Assembly: GCA_001724275.1 (NCBI GenBank)
Contig: MEDZ01000012.1
Coordinates: 1 to 64,000 of the forward strand
DNA from: Gemmatimonadetes bacterium SCN 70-22
Lineage (GTDB): Bacteria; Gemmatimonadota; Gemmatimonadetes; Gemmatimonadales; Gemmatimonadaceae
Direction: 5' to 3'
Length of the DNA stretch: 64,000 nt
Part shown: piece after piece, positions 8,879-16,110 of the stretch
Numbering within the stretch: position 1 is the stretch's first letter
Layout: every line of letters begins with the position of its first letter
Notes under the pieces: model-generated
What the model was told of the DNA's origin: nothing
What the model saw: only the letters and a program-made list of their open reading frames with translations
Databases searched by the model: none
Made by a program: the position numbers and the translations under genes

Positions 8879-9622
8879 ATGCGCGCGATCCTCACCTATC
8901 ACTCGATCGACGAGTCCGGCTCCCCGATTTCGGTGGGGCGCGAGGTGTTTCGCGCGCACGTCCGCTGGCTGGCCTCCGGGGCGGTGCGGGTCCTGCCGAT
9001 TGCCGACCTCGTGGCCCGTGGCGATGACGGCGACGCCGTGGCCCTCACCTTCGACGACGGCTTCCAGAACTTCGCCGACGAGGCGGCCCCGTTGCTGGCA
9101 AACGCGGGGCTCCCCGCGACCGTGTTCGTCGTGCCCGAGCATGTCGGCGGGGCGAACGACTGGGGCGGGCGCCATGCTCCCGGGATCCCGGCACTCCCCC
9201 TGATGGATTGGTCCACGTTAGGCACGGTAGCCGCGCAGCGGGTCGCGCTGGGCGCGCACACGCGCCGCCATCGCGACCTGACCCAGGTGCGCGGGGCCTC
9301 GCTCGAGGACGAGGTGGCGGGCTGCGTGGAGCGCATGGCCGCCGAGCTTGGCTGTCGTCCGACGAGCTTTGCCTATCCGTACGGCGCCGTGGATGCGGCG
9401 GCGGCCACGGTGGTGCGCGACGTGTACACCCACGCATGCACCACCGAATTGCGTCCCCTTCGCCACGATGACGATCGCGCCCTCCTTCCCCGGCTCGACA
9501 TGTTCTACTTCCGCGAACCGGGGCAGTTGGAGGGGTGGGGGAGCGCGGCCTTCCGCAGCCGCCTCTGGCTGCGGGCGCAGGGGCGCCGCGTGAAGCGACT
9601 CGTGCAGGGGCGGGCCGCATGA
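8879..9622 (+). CDS. Polysaccharide deacetylase (CE4 family)
   Basis: A 247-residue NodB-fold carbohydrate esterase, which removes acetyl groups from a glycan chain or from a lipid-linked intermediate. Motif 1 is ALTFDDGF near residues 54-62 (catalytic and metal Asp), motif 2 is GAHTRRHRDL (metal His pair), and motif 3 is SFAYPYGAVD. No signal peptide is seen, so it probably acts in the cytoplasm on a precursor, unlike many exported family members. The ATG at 8879 is preferred; a GTG at 8870 overlapping the upstream stop would add three residues. It ends in an ATGA overlap with the next gene. Confidence 0.85.
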   Translation: MRAILTYHSIDESGSPISVGREVFRAHVRWLASGAVRVLPIADLVARGDDGDAVALTFDDGFQNFADEAAPLLANAGLPATVFVVPEHVGGANDWGGRHAPGIPALPLMDWSTLGTVAAQRVALGAHTRRHRDLTQVRGASLEDEVAGCVERMAAELGCRPTSFAYPYGAVDAAAATVVRDVYTHACTTELRPLRHDDDRALLPRLDMFYFREPGQLEGWGSAAFRSRLWLRAQGRRVKRLVQGRAA

Positions 9623-10737
9623 GTGCCGCGCGCCCGTTCTACTCCGTCATCGTCCCGGCCCACCAGGCGTCGGCCATGTTGCCCCGCACGTTAGGCGCGC
9701 TGGAGGCGAGCGACTTCCCGCGCGACCGGTGGGAACTGATCGTCGTCGACGACGCGAGCACCGACGAGACGGCGACGGTCGCGGCGCGCCATGCCGACAC
9801 GGTGATCCGGCTGCCCGGCATGCCGCACGGGCCCGCGTACGCCCGTAACCGGGGCTTCGAGGTCTCGCGCGGCGACGTGGTGATGTTCTTCGACGCCGAC
9901 GTCGTGGTCCATCCCGACACGATGCGCCGCTTCGCCGAGGTCCTGGAGGCCGAGCCGGACGTGGGCGCCGTCTTCGGCGCATACGACACCAGTCCCCCCG
10001 CGCCGGGATTCATGTCGCAGTACCGCAACCTCCTGCATCACTACGTGCACCAGCGCAACGCCGGCGACGTCGAGACCTTCTGGGCCGGGGCAGGGGCAGT
10101 GCGGCGACAGGTCTTCGACGATGCCGGGATGTACGATGAGTGGCACTTCGCGCGACCGCAGATCGAGGACATCGAGCTCGGCGCGCGCATCCGTGGACTG
10201 GGACAGACGATCCGCCTCTGCCCCGACATCCAGGTCACGCACCTCAAGCGCTGGACCTTCGCCAACGTCGTCCGCACCGACCTCCGCGACCGGGGCATTC
10301 CCTGGGCGCGCCTGCTCGCCCATCGCAAGGCGGTCCTCAGCACGGCGACACTGAACCTGCGCTGGATCGAGAAGCTCAACACGATGCTGGTGTGGGGCGC
10401 CGTCCTCCTCCTCGGCGTGGCGGCCTGGGATCGCTCGTGGTGGGTGGCCGTCGCCGCGCTGTTCGCGCTGCTGTTCGTCGTTGTCGCCAACGCGCCGATG
10501 CTCGGCTTCTTCAGCCGCGTGCGAGGGCCGATCTTCGCGCTCCGGGTGATCCCGGTACACCTGATGTACTATTTTCTGAACGGAATCTCGTTCGGGACCG
10601 GGCTCTTCCTGCAGCAGACCATCGGGGCACCGCTCCCGAACCCCACGACGGAAGCGTACGCCGAGATCGGGGTACAGCGCTGGCCCCCCATCCCCTCGAG
10701 GCACCGCCGGAGCTCGTGGACCGCCGACCAAGAGTAG
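9619..10737 (+). CDS. Membrane-anchored family 2 glycosyltransferase
   Basis: A 372-residue GT2 enzyme. SVIVPAHQASAMLPRTLGAL opens the fold, VVDDASTDET and VVMFFDADVVVHPDT give the nucleotide-binding and DxD-type acidic motifs, and RPQIEDIELGARIRGLGQTI includes the ED acceptor-base region with a Q/RxxRW-like tail. Three hydrophobic segments between about residues 258 and 335 form a membrane anchor. It probably extends a lipid-linked oligosaccharide on the inner membrane face. It overlaps the deacetylase stop by four bases and is followed after 23 bases by a small membrane-protein gene with a strong AGGAG site. Confidence 0.87.
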   Translation: MSAARPFYSVIVPAHQASAMLPRTLGALEASDFPRDRWELIVVDDASTDETATVAARHADTVIRLPGMPHGPAYARNRGFEVSRGDVVMFFDADVVVHPDTMRRFAEVLEAEPDVGAVFGAYDTSPPAPGFMSQYRNLLHHYVHQRNAGDVETFWAGAGAVRRQVFDDAGMYDEWHFARPQIEDIELGARIRGLGQTIRLCPDIQVTHLKRWTFANVVRTDLRDRGIPWARLLAHRKAVLSTATLNLRWIEKLNTMLVWGAVLLLGVAAWDRSWWVAVAALFALLFVVVANAPMLGFFSRVRGPIFALRVIPVHLMYYFLNGISFGTGLFLQQTIGAPLPNPTTEAYAEIGVQRWPPIPSRHRRSSWTADQE

Positions 10738-10760
10738 TCGTCAAGAGCGGAGGAGTTGCC

Positions 10761-11177
10761 ATGTCACCGAACCAGGGACTGATCCTGGACGAGGGGATGG
10801 AGGGAGGACGCGACACGCGTGACGACGAAGCGCGGCTCATGCCGGCGCTGCGGCTCGCCTTCGCCCCGCTGCACAAGGCGGCGTTCGGCACCGCGACCGG
10901 GGTGGCCGGGGCCTTGCTCATGGCGACGCTGACCGCGGTCGCCCTCCTCAGTGCGCGCGCCGCCGACTTTCCGCTCGGCCTCCTCTCGCAGTACTTCGTG
11001 GGCTACACCGTGTCGTGGGAGGGCGTCCTCGTGGGCGCCCTGTGGGGCTTCGTGGTGTCGTTCGTGGCCGGCTGGTTCGTCGCCTTCTGCCGCAACCTCG
11101 CCCTCGCCATCGTGGCCTTCGCCTATCGGACCCGGGCCGAGCTCGAGCAGACGCGCGAGTTCCTCGACCACATTTGA
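10761..11177 (+). CDS. Small two-pass membrane protein, paralogue of next gene
   Basis: A 138-residue protein with a cytoplasmic-looking charged N-terminus and two membrane segments (AFGTATGVAGALLMATLTAVALL and the segment beginning VLVGALWGFVVSFVAGWFVAF). The loop between them has LLSQYFVGYTVSWEGVLVGALW. The next gene encodes a matching stretch, LLGAFFPGYRVSVLGSLVGF, so the two are paralogues. The ATG at 10761 is preceded by a good GGAGGAG site at 10749-10755. I know no named family; the position among glycosyltransferases suggests an accessory role in assembly or export, which is inference. Confidence 0.75.
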   Translation: MSPNQGLILDEGMEGGRDTRDDEARLMPALRLAFAPLHKAAFGTATGVAGALLMATLTAVALLSARAADFPLGLLSQYFVGYTVSWEGVLVGALWGFVVSFVAGWFVAFCRNLALAIVAFAYRTRAELEQTREFLDHI

Positions 11178-11206
11178 GTCTCGCCTTCCTTCCCTAACGG
11201 GTAACC

Positions 11207-11500
11207 ATGACCTCGCCACGCGACGAAAACCTGCAGAGCACGCTGCTGTCGCTCAACGCGCGCGCCTGGGGGATCGCTTTCGGGCTCGTCCTTGGCGGCG
11301 GGCTCTTCCTGGCGACGCTCGTCCTCGTCGTCAAGGGAGGGCCTACACCAGGACAGCATCTGCAGCTCCTGGGGGCGTTCTTCCCGGGATACCGCGTGAG
11401 TGTGCTGGGGAGTCTCGTCGGATTCGTCTACGCCTTCGTCGTCGGCTACGCCCTCGGGCGTGTGATCGGCGAGGTGTACAACCGCCTCGCCCTGCGCTGA
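11207..11500 (+). CDS. Small two-pass membrane protein
   Basis: A 97-residue protein with two hydrophobic segments (GIAFGLVLGGGLFLATLVLVV and the segment beginning VLGSLVGFVYAFVVGYALGRV) joined by a loop containing FFPGYRVS. It shares the loop pattern F-x-G-Y-x-V-S and the following Gly/Val-rich helix with the protein encoded just upstream, so the pair arose by duplication. The pair lies between the last glycosyltransferase and the Gfo/Idh/MocA dehydrogenase. No function is known to me; the conserved loop in two adjacent copies suggests a heteromeric membrane complex. Confidence 0.72.
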   Translation: MTSPRDENLQSTLLSLNARAWGIAFGLVLGGGLFLATLVLVVKGGPTPGQHLQLLGAFFPGYRVSVLGSLVGFVYAFVVGYALGRVIGEVYNRLALR

Positions 11501-11575
11501 ACAGGCGCTGCCGCCGGCGGCTGCGTGACGCTCCGCCGGCCGGGCGCCGCCGTCCCAATCCCCCCACTGCCTGAT

Positions 11576-12670
11576 ATGCCCGCCTTACGTGTCGCCGTCG
11601 CCGGCCTTGGCAATGCGGCGGTGAACTTGCACCTGCCGGCACTCGCCGCCATCCCGCACGCCCAGTTGGTGGGCGGTTGCGATCCGAGCGAGTCGACCCG
11701 CCTCGCCGCGGGCAAGCGGTTTGCCTTCCCGGTCTTCGCCACCCTCGGCGAAGTGCTCTCGTCCACGCGTCCCGAGGCGGTGATCATCTGCGCCCCACCC
11801 AGGGCGCACCGCGCCCTCTGCCTGGAGGCGCTGGCCGCGGGGACGCACGTGATCTGCGAAAAGCCCCTGGCGACGAGCGTGGCCGAGGCGGAGGAGATCC
11901 TGGCCGCCGCGGCGAAGGCCGGGCGGCGGCTGGCGCTGAACCACGAGTTCCGCGAGATGCCGGCCTTCCGCGCCATGCTCGATGCGATCCGCGCGGCGGA
12001 GGGCGGCGCCGTCTTCGCGCAGGCGTGGCAGAACATGGATCTCCCGCCGTGGGCCGAGCCCGGATGGCGCGGCACGCTCCTCAACGGCGTCCTCTACGAG
12101 GCTGGGATCCACCTGGTCGACTTCGTCGTCGCAGCGTTCGGCGAGACGCCACGTGCGGTCACGGCGACCATGTCGTCCTGCGGCACGCGCGACGAACAAT
12201 CGGACGCCGTGGCCCTGGTTGCCCTGGAATTCTCGCGCGGCCGGCTGGCGCAGGTCACCCAGAACCGCCTCTGCAAGGGAGAAACCCAGTACTTCGAGGT
12301 CCGCGTGGACACGCCCCATGCCTCATACCGGGTGTCGTACGGCGGTCGGGCCCGCGTATCGTTGGGGCTCCTGCGCAGCCGCAAGCCGCACCTGCGACTG
12401 GAACTGGGAGGAGCGGGGATGGCGTGGCGCGAGGTGGCGCACGACCGCGCCGCCATCGCCGCGAATCCGGGCAACGCCCCCATGATCGCAACGCGCAACC
12501 TCCTCGACCGGACGCTGCGCGCCTTCATCGACGGCACCGCCGCCCCCGCGCCGGGTGAAGCGGGACGGGACATCCTCAAGGTGCTCGCGGCGGCCTATCT
12601 CTCCGCGGCCGAAGGGCGACGCGTCGCCCTCGACGACCCGGCGGTGGCCGCCTACACCTTTCAGGCCTGA
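11576..12670 (+). CDS. Gfo/Idh/MocA-family sugar dehydrogenase
   Basis: A 364-residue NAD(P)-dependent oxidoreductase. The N-terminal Rossmann fold starts LRVAVAGLGNAAVNLHLPAL, and the family signature with the catalytic Lys is HVICEKPLATSVAEAEEIL near residues 94-110. The C-terminal alpha/beta domain contains YEAGIHLVDFVVAAFGE, whose His is often catalytic in the family. It probably oxidises or reduces a nucleotide sugar or free sugar used in the locus. It ends 10 bases from the stop of the convergent sugar transferase gene, with no room for a separate terminator. Confidence 0.85.
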   Translation: MPALRVAVAGLGNAAVNLHLPALAAIPHAQLVGGCDPSESTRLAAGKRFAFPVFATLGEVLSSTRPEAVIICAPPRAHRALCLEALAAGTHVICEKPLATSVAEAEEILAAAAKAGRRLALNHEFREMPAFRAMLDAIRAAEGGAVFAQAWQNMDLPPWAEPGWRGTLLNGVLYEAGIHLVDFVVAAFGETPRAVTATMSSCGTRDEQSDAVALVALEFSRGRLAQVTQNRLCKGETQYFEVRVDTPHASYRVSYGGRARVSLGLLRSRKPHLRLELGGAGMAWREVAHDRAAIAANPGNAPMIATRNLLDRTLRAFIDGTAAPAPGEAGRDILKVLAAAYLSAAEGRRVALDDPAVAAYTFQA

Positions 12671-12680
12671 GCGGGCGCGG

Positions 12681-13502
12681 CTACCAGCCGCGGAACTTGA
12701 GGAGCACGGCCGGCACCGTCTTCAGCATGATGCGGATGTCGAGCCAGATGTCCTGTGTCTTGATGTACTGCAGGTCCCAACGGACCTTGGCCCGCACATC
12801 CTCGAGGCACGCGTCGTAGTGCTGGTTGATCTGCGCCAGCCCGGTGAGCCCAGGGCGAACGCGGTGCCGGTACCGGTACTCGGCGATGTCCTCGCGCAGG
12901 CGCGCCACGATGCTGGGGCGCTCCGGACGGGGGCCCACGATGTTCATGTCGCCGCGCATGATGTTCCAGAGCTGCGGGAGCTCGTCGAGCCGGAACTTGC
13001 GAAGCATCCGGCCGAGGTTGGTCACGCGCGGGTCGTTCTCCTGCGCCCAGACCGCCCCCGAGAAGCGCTCCGCGTCCACCCGCATCGTGCGGAACTTGAA
13101 GATCGTGAAGACCTGCCCCCCGAGGTCCTCGTGCCGCCGCTCGCGGAGGGCGAGCGTGTCGCGCCACCTCCGGTCGAGCCCCACCCGCGTCTGCGCGTAG
13201 ATGATCGGGCCGCGCGACGTGAGACGGATCGCGATCGCGATCAGGAGGAGGACCGGCGACAGGAGGAGGAAGCTCGTGCCGGCAATCGCGATGTTCAGCG
13301 CCCGGTTGATCGACTCCGACCGCTCGCGAGGGAAGACTTCGGTCACGGCGTCGCGCTCATCGCCCCGGGAACCATCCACCGAGCGCGGACGCTCGATGCC
13401 GCGCCCGCCCTCGCCCCCTTCCAGGCGGCGCTGGCGCCGCGTGGAAGGCGTCGGGATGCGGGCGGGGTAGTCTCCGGCGAACTGCGACACTCTGGACTCC
13501 AT
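12681..13502 (-). CDS. Polyprenyl-phosphate sugar-1-phosphate transferase
   Basis: Initiating transferase of exopolysaccharide synthesis, which moves a hexose-1-phosphate from a nucleotide sugar to undecaprenyl phosphate. The 273-residue protein has the bacterial sugar transferase domain: a membrane hairpin (the Leu/Ile-rich stretch FLLLSPVLLLIAIAI), FKFRTMRVDAE, and RKFRLDELPQLWNIMRGDM followed by VGPRPERP. It lacks the large N-terminal multispanning and CoA-binding parts of WcaJ-type enzymes, so it is the short PglC/WsaP-like form with an extra charged N-terminus. The ATG at 13502 is preferred; a GTG at 13523 is possible. It lies 64 bases after the SLBB export gene in the same direction, probably in one operon. 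Confidence 0.88.
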   Translation of the reverse strand: MESRVSQFAGDYPARIPTPSTRRQRRLEGGEGGRGIERPRSVDGSRGDERDAVTEVFPRERSESINRALNIAIAGTSFLLLSPVLLLIAIAIRLTSRGPIIYAQTRVGLDRRWRDTLALRERRHEDLGGQVFTIFKFRTMRVDAERFSGAVWAQENDPRVTNLGRMLRKFRLDELPQLWNIMRGDMNIVGPRPERPSIVARLREDIAEYRYRHRVRPGLTGLAQINQHYDACLEDVRAKVRWDLQYIKTQDIWLDIRIMLKTVPAVLLKFRGW

Positions 13503-13566
13503 CGTCAGGACTCGGGGGGACACGTCGGTCGGGAGGGGGAGCGATCGTGCGGAAGCGGAGGACGTC

Positions 13567-14361
13567 CTAGAAGATCCTGCCGCGGTTGCTGTTGCTCAGG
13601 ACGCGAACGAGGAAGATGAGTGGGGTCACGACGCCGAGCACCTTGACCCACGTCTGCACCCCCGACGTCGCCGTCGCGGGCGGGACGTAGATCTCGTCGC
13701 CATCGCGAAGCGACAGATCCCCGACCGTTCGCGCGAGCCGGATCGCCTCCTGGAACTGCTTCTTCCCAATCAAGACCTTCCCGCTGCGCTTGACCTCGGC
13801 CTGGTCCAGTCGCGCGCCCGGACCGATCCCCCCCGCCGTCATCAGGACGTCGGTGATGGCCTGGTCCACAGGGAAGGTCAGGAAACCATTGCGGGCCACG
13901 CCGCCCGTCAACGTCAGGCGGACCATTCCCGTCGCCGAGACGACGGGGTTCTTGAGATAGCGGCTCAACTCCGTGGTGAGGAAGCCGCCAAGCTCCGAAT
14001 CCAGGACGCCCGCCAGGGTGATGTCCGGAATGTTGGGGAGCTGGAGGCGGCGGTCGCCTCGCACGGTGAAGGTATCGGTGAGTGCCGAGTCGCCCAGAAC
14101 CACGATGTAGATCCGGTCGCCGGGGAGGAAGTCGCCATTGCGGAGGCGCTGCCGGATCGCGACCGCGTCCGAGAGGAGCTTCTCGCGCGTTTTCTGGTCC
14201 GGTGCGACTACCGCCGCCTGCTCGGTCGCCTTGGCCGCCTGCTCCAGTTCGGCTCTCGTCGCCTGTCGCCTCCCCTCACCCAGCGAACTCTGGGCACCGG
14301 CGCCACTCGGCGCGGACAGGAGTGCCCCGGCAAGGGCCGCGACGACCACGAGTGATTTCAT
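13567..14361 (-). CDS. Wza-like polysaccharide export protein (SLBB)
   Basis: A periplasmic/outer-membrane polysaccharide export protein of 264 residues. A signal peptide, MKSLVVVAALAGALLSAPSG followed by AGAQ, is clear from the ATG at 14361; an ATG at 14385 would add eight residues before it. The Poly_export domain begins NGDFLPGDRIYIVVLGDSAL, then LPNIPDITLAGVL, and the SLBB domain is around VRLTLTGGVARNGFLTFP. No lipobox Cys is present, unlike Wza of E. coli. A hydrophobic C-terminal stretch, VLGVVTPLIFLVRVL, may form a membrane helix. With the Wzc-like protein encoded nearby it would form the export channel. Confidence 0.85.
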   Translation of the reverse strand: MKSLVVVAALAGALLSAPSGAGAQSSLGEGRRQATRAELEQAAKATEQAAVVAPDQKTREKLLSDAVAIRQRLRNGDFLPGDRIYIVVLGDSALTDTFTVRGDRRLQLPNIPDITLAGVLDSELGGFLTTELSRYLKNPVVSATGMVRLTLTGGVARNGFLTFPVDQAITDVLMTAGGIGPGARLDQAEVKRSGKVLIGKKQFQEAIRLARTVGDLSLRDGDEIYVPPATATSGVQTWVKVLGVVTPLIFLVRVLSNSNRGRIF

Positions 14362-14454
14362 CGATCCGGAAAGTGGGTCAGGCATACGGTTGCAGCTCTA
14401 TGCACCCTTCGTGCTAACACGGTTCGCGGGGGCGCCGACCCCCAATGGTGACGC

Positions 14455-14460
14455 ATCATA
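14455..14460 (-). promoter_or_regulatory. Possible -10 element of the export operon
   Basis: On the minus strand TATGAT matches the sigma-70 -10 consensus in five of six positions, about 95 bases upstream of the Wza-like start. No good -35 sits at the expected distance, so this is a weak call. Confidence 0.25.
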
Positions 14461-14620
14461 CTTTGCTGGTGCTGCGAACGGCATCACGGATGATGGCTCC
14501 AGCGACGCGGGAAGGTGGTCCGGCCCCGGCTTCGTGGCGCCGGTGCGTCACGATTCGCTCTGGGAGGCGCCGTGCCGGAGGTGGCGGTGCCGGTGGCTGA
14601 GCTGGCGGTGGCTGGTCTGC

Positions 14621-14680
14621 GGGTGGCTCACCTGCCGGTGGCTCACCTGCCGGTGGCTCACCTGCCGGTGGCTCACCTGC
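14621..14680 (+). repeat. Four-copy 15-base tandem repeat
   Basis: The unit cggtggctcacctgc occurs four times head to tail from 14621; the first copy begins with g instead of c, and a partial fifth copy (cggtggc) follows. Copies are otherwise identical, which points to recent expansion by slippage. On the minus strand the same unit would read Pro-Pro-Ala-Gly-Glu; no start or ribosome site supports translation. Confidence 0.9.
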
Positions 14681-15085
14681 CGGTGGCGGACGTTCAGAAG
14701 GGGGTCGTGACCACCTGGGAAGCGGTGCGACGAGAGCCGGGAAGAGGAGGGCGACCCGGCACATGTCGAATGGCGCCCGAGGTCGGTACAAGGACGATTC
14801 AACGTGGCCCTCGTCGCACATTTGCCGCGCTGCGTGGCCCGAGTCCGATGGGGGGTGGGGACCAGGACGTGGGCGGCGCATGCCGCGCGTCACCTGTTGC
14901 ACCGGCGCCGCAATGCGGGGGCCAGCCGCGCCAGAATGCCCCCCTGTACATGCGAAATCGCCCATTCTCCCCTCCGGTATGGCTGCACGACTCCTGCATG
15001 TAGGTGGGCACGAGGCCGGGCGCCCCGCATGTGGGACCTCGGCCCTCGCGACTTCCGCAGGCTTCGACCGCACGCGTCCCCTCCC

Positions 15086-16036
15086 ATGCCCGAACACCAA
15101 GCGGATCCGTCCCCCCCGCCTCTCGTCCTACTGGCGAACGATCAGGAGTGGTCGGCGCGTTCGCTCGAGAGCGTGCTCGGGCCGCACGGCTACGCCTCGG
15201 TGCGGGCCTTCACGGGGCGGCAGGCGATCGAGCTGGCGCGGCGGGTTCACCCCGATGTGGTCATCATCGATTCCAGCATGCCGGACATCACGGGGATCGA
15301 GATCTGTCAGCGCCTGCGCGAGGACCCCGAGTTTCCGCGTTCGACCCCGATCGTGGTGATGACCTCGGGGCCGGCCTCGCGCGCCCAGCGCCTCGAGGCG
15401 CTGCGGGCGGGGGCCTGGGAGTTCCTGACACAGCCGATCGACGCCGAGTCGCTCCTGCTCAAGCTCGACCTGTTCGTGCAGGCGCGGCGCGAGATCGACC
15501 GGTCGCGCGACGAGAGCCTGCTCGATTCCGCGACGGGGCTGTACAACGTGCGGGGGTTGGCGCGCCGGGCGCGGGAGATCGGCGCCGACGCAAGCCGGCG
15601 TCGTGCCCCGCTGGCGTGCGTGGCCATCAGCCCATTGCTCGATGACCAGGGTGCCGGCTCGGACCATCTCGACGAGCGTATCGCCGCGCATGTGAGCGAC
15701 GTGTGCCGACGCATGGCCCGCTCATCGGACGCCGTCGGTCGCCTCGGGCGCGCCGAGTTCGCGATCATCGCCCCCTCCACCGATCCCGAGGGCGTCGTGC
15801 GGCTCGTGCACCGCCTTCGCGAGGAGGTCGAGGGGGCGCCGGTCACGGTCGACGGGGAACCGTATCCCGTGCGCTGCAAGGTGGGGTACAGCGCCGTCCC
15901 CGACTTCGCCCGGTCGTCGGTCGATGCCGTCGAACTGTTGCTGCGTGCGGCGAGCGCGCTCCGTCAGGCGCGTGGCGCCGAGACGGTGCGCGCCACCCTC
16001 CAGAACGACGCGCTGGAGCTTCCGCTCGCGCGCTGA
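15086..16036 (+). CDS. Response regulator with degenerate GGDEF domain
   Basis: A 316-residue two-domain protein. Receiver domain at residues about 12-128: acidic pair in LLANDQEW, phosphorylation site Asp62 in VVIIDSSMPDITG, Thr/Ser in VVMTSGPA; the conserved Lys of the last strand is replaced (FLTQPID instead of KP). The C-terminal half has the outline of a diguanylate cyclase (SATGLYNVRGLARRA; GRLGRAEFAIIA), but the GGDEF signature is GRAEF, so it is unlikely to make c-di-GMP and may bind it or act as a scaffold. The ATG at 15086 is used; an ATG at 15029 is in frame. Placed between wza-like and wzc-like genes, it probably tunes polysaccharide output. Confidence 0.8.
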   Translation: MPEHQADPSPPPLVLLANDQEWSARSLESVLGPHGYASVRAFTGRQAIELARRVHPDVVIIDSSMPDITGIEICQRLREDPEFPRSTPIVVMTSGPASRAQRLEALRAGAWEFLTQPIDAESLLLKLDLFVQARREIDRSRDESLLDSATGLYNVRGLARRAREIGADASRRRAPLACVAISPLLDDQGAGSDHLDERIAAHVSDVCRRMARSSDAVGRLGRAEFAIIAPSTDPEGVVRLVHRLREEVEGAPVTVDGEPYPVRCKVGYSAVPDFARSSVDAVELLLRAASALRQARGAETVRATLQNDALELPLAR

Positions 16037-16053
16037 CGATTCCCGGAATGCAG

Positions 16054-16082
16054 CGCGCCGGCCCATGCACTGGGCCGGCGCG
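16054..16082. terminator. Bidirectional hairpin terminator
   Basis: A perfect 12-base stem (cgcgccggccca/tgggccggcgcg) with a 5-base loop sits between two convergent stop codons, the response regulator at 16036 and the Wzc-like gene at 16111. No long T-run follows on either strand, so termination strength is uncertain. Confidence 0.75.
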
Positions 16083-16110
16083 TCGTGCGTCGTGCGTCGT
16101 TGCGCGCGGG

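Larger units (their letters stand above)
14362..15085. other. Long intergenic region between divergent genes
   Basis: About 720 bases separate the minus-strand export operon from the plus-strand response regulator. The stretch contains a four-copy 15-base tandem repeat (14621-14680). Several frames are open across the region, but they carry only low-complexity translations (PPAGE, VAHLP or CRWLT repeats) because the repeat length is a multiple of three. I see no supported gene. It is the natural place for promoters of both flanking transcripts. Confidence 0.5.

Noticed and set aside
14621-14680. Possible CRISPR array
   Set aside because: Copies are contiguous without spacers and only 15 bases long; it is a simple tandem repeat, and no cas genes are present.
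14456-14764. Pro-rich minus-strand peptide with PPAGE repeats beginning MCRVALLFPALVAPLP
   Set aside because: The hydrophobic start is short, no ribosome site is seen, and the repeat is open in all frames because its unit is 15 bases; coding is not supported.
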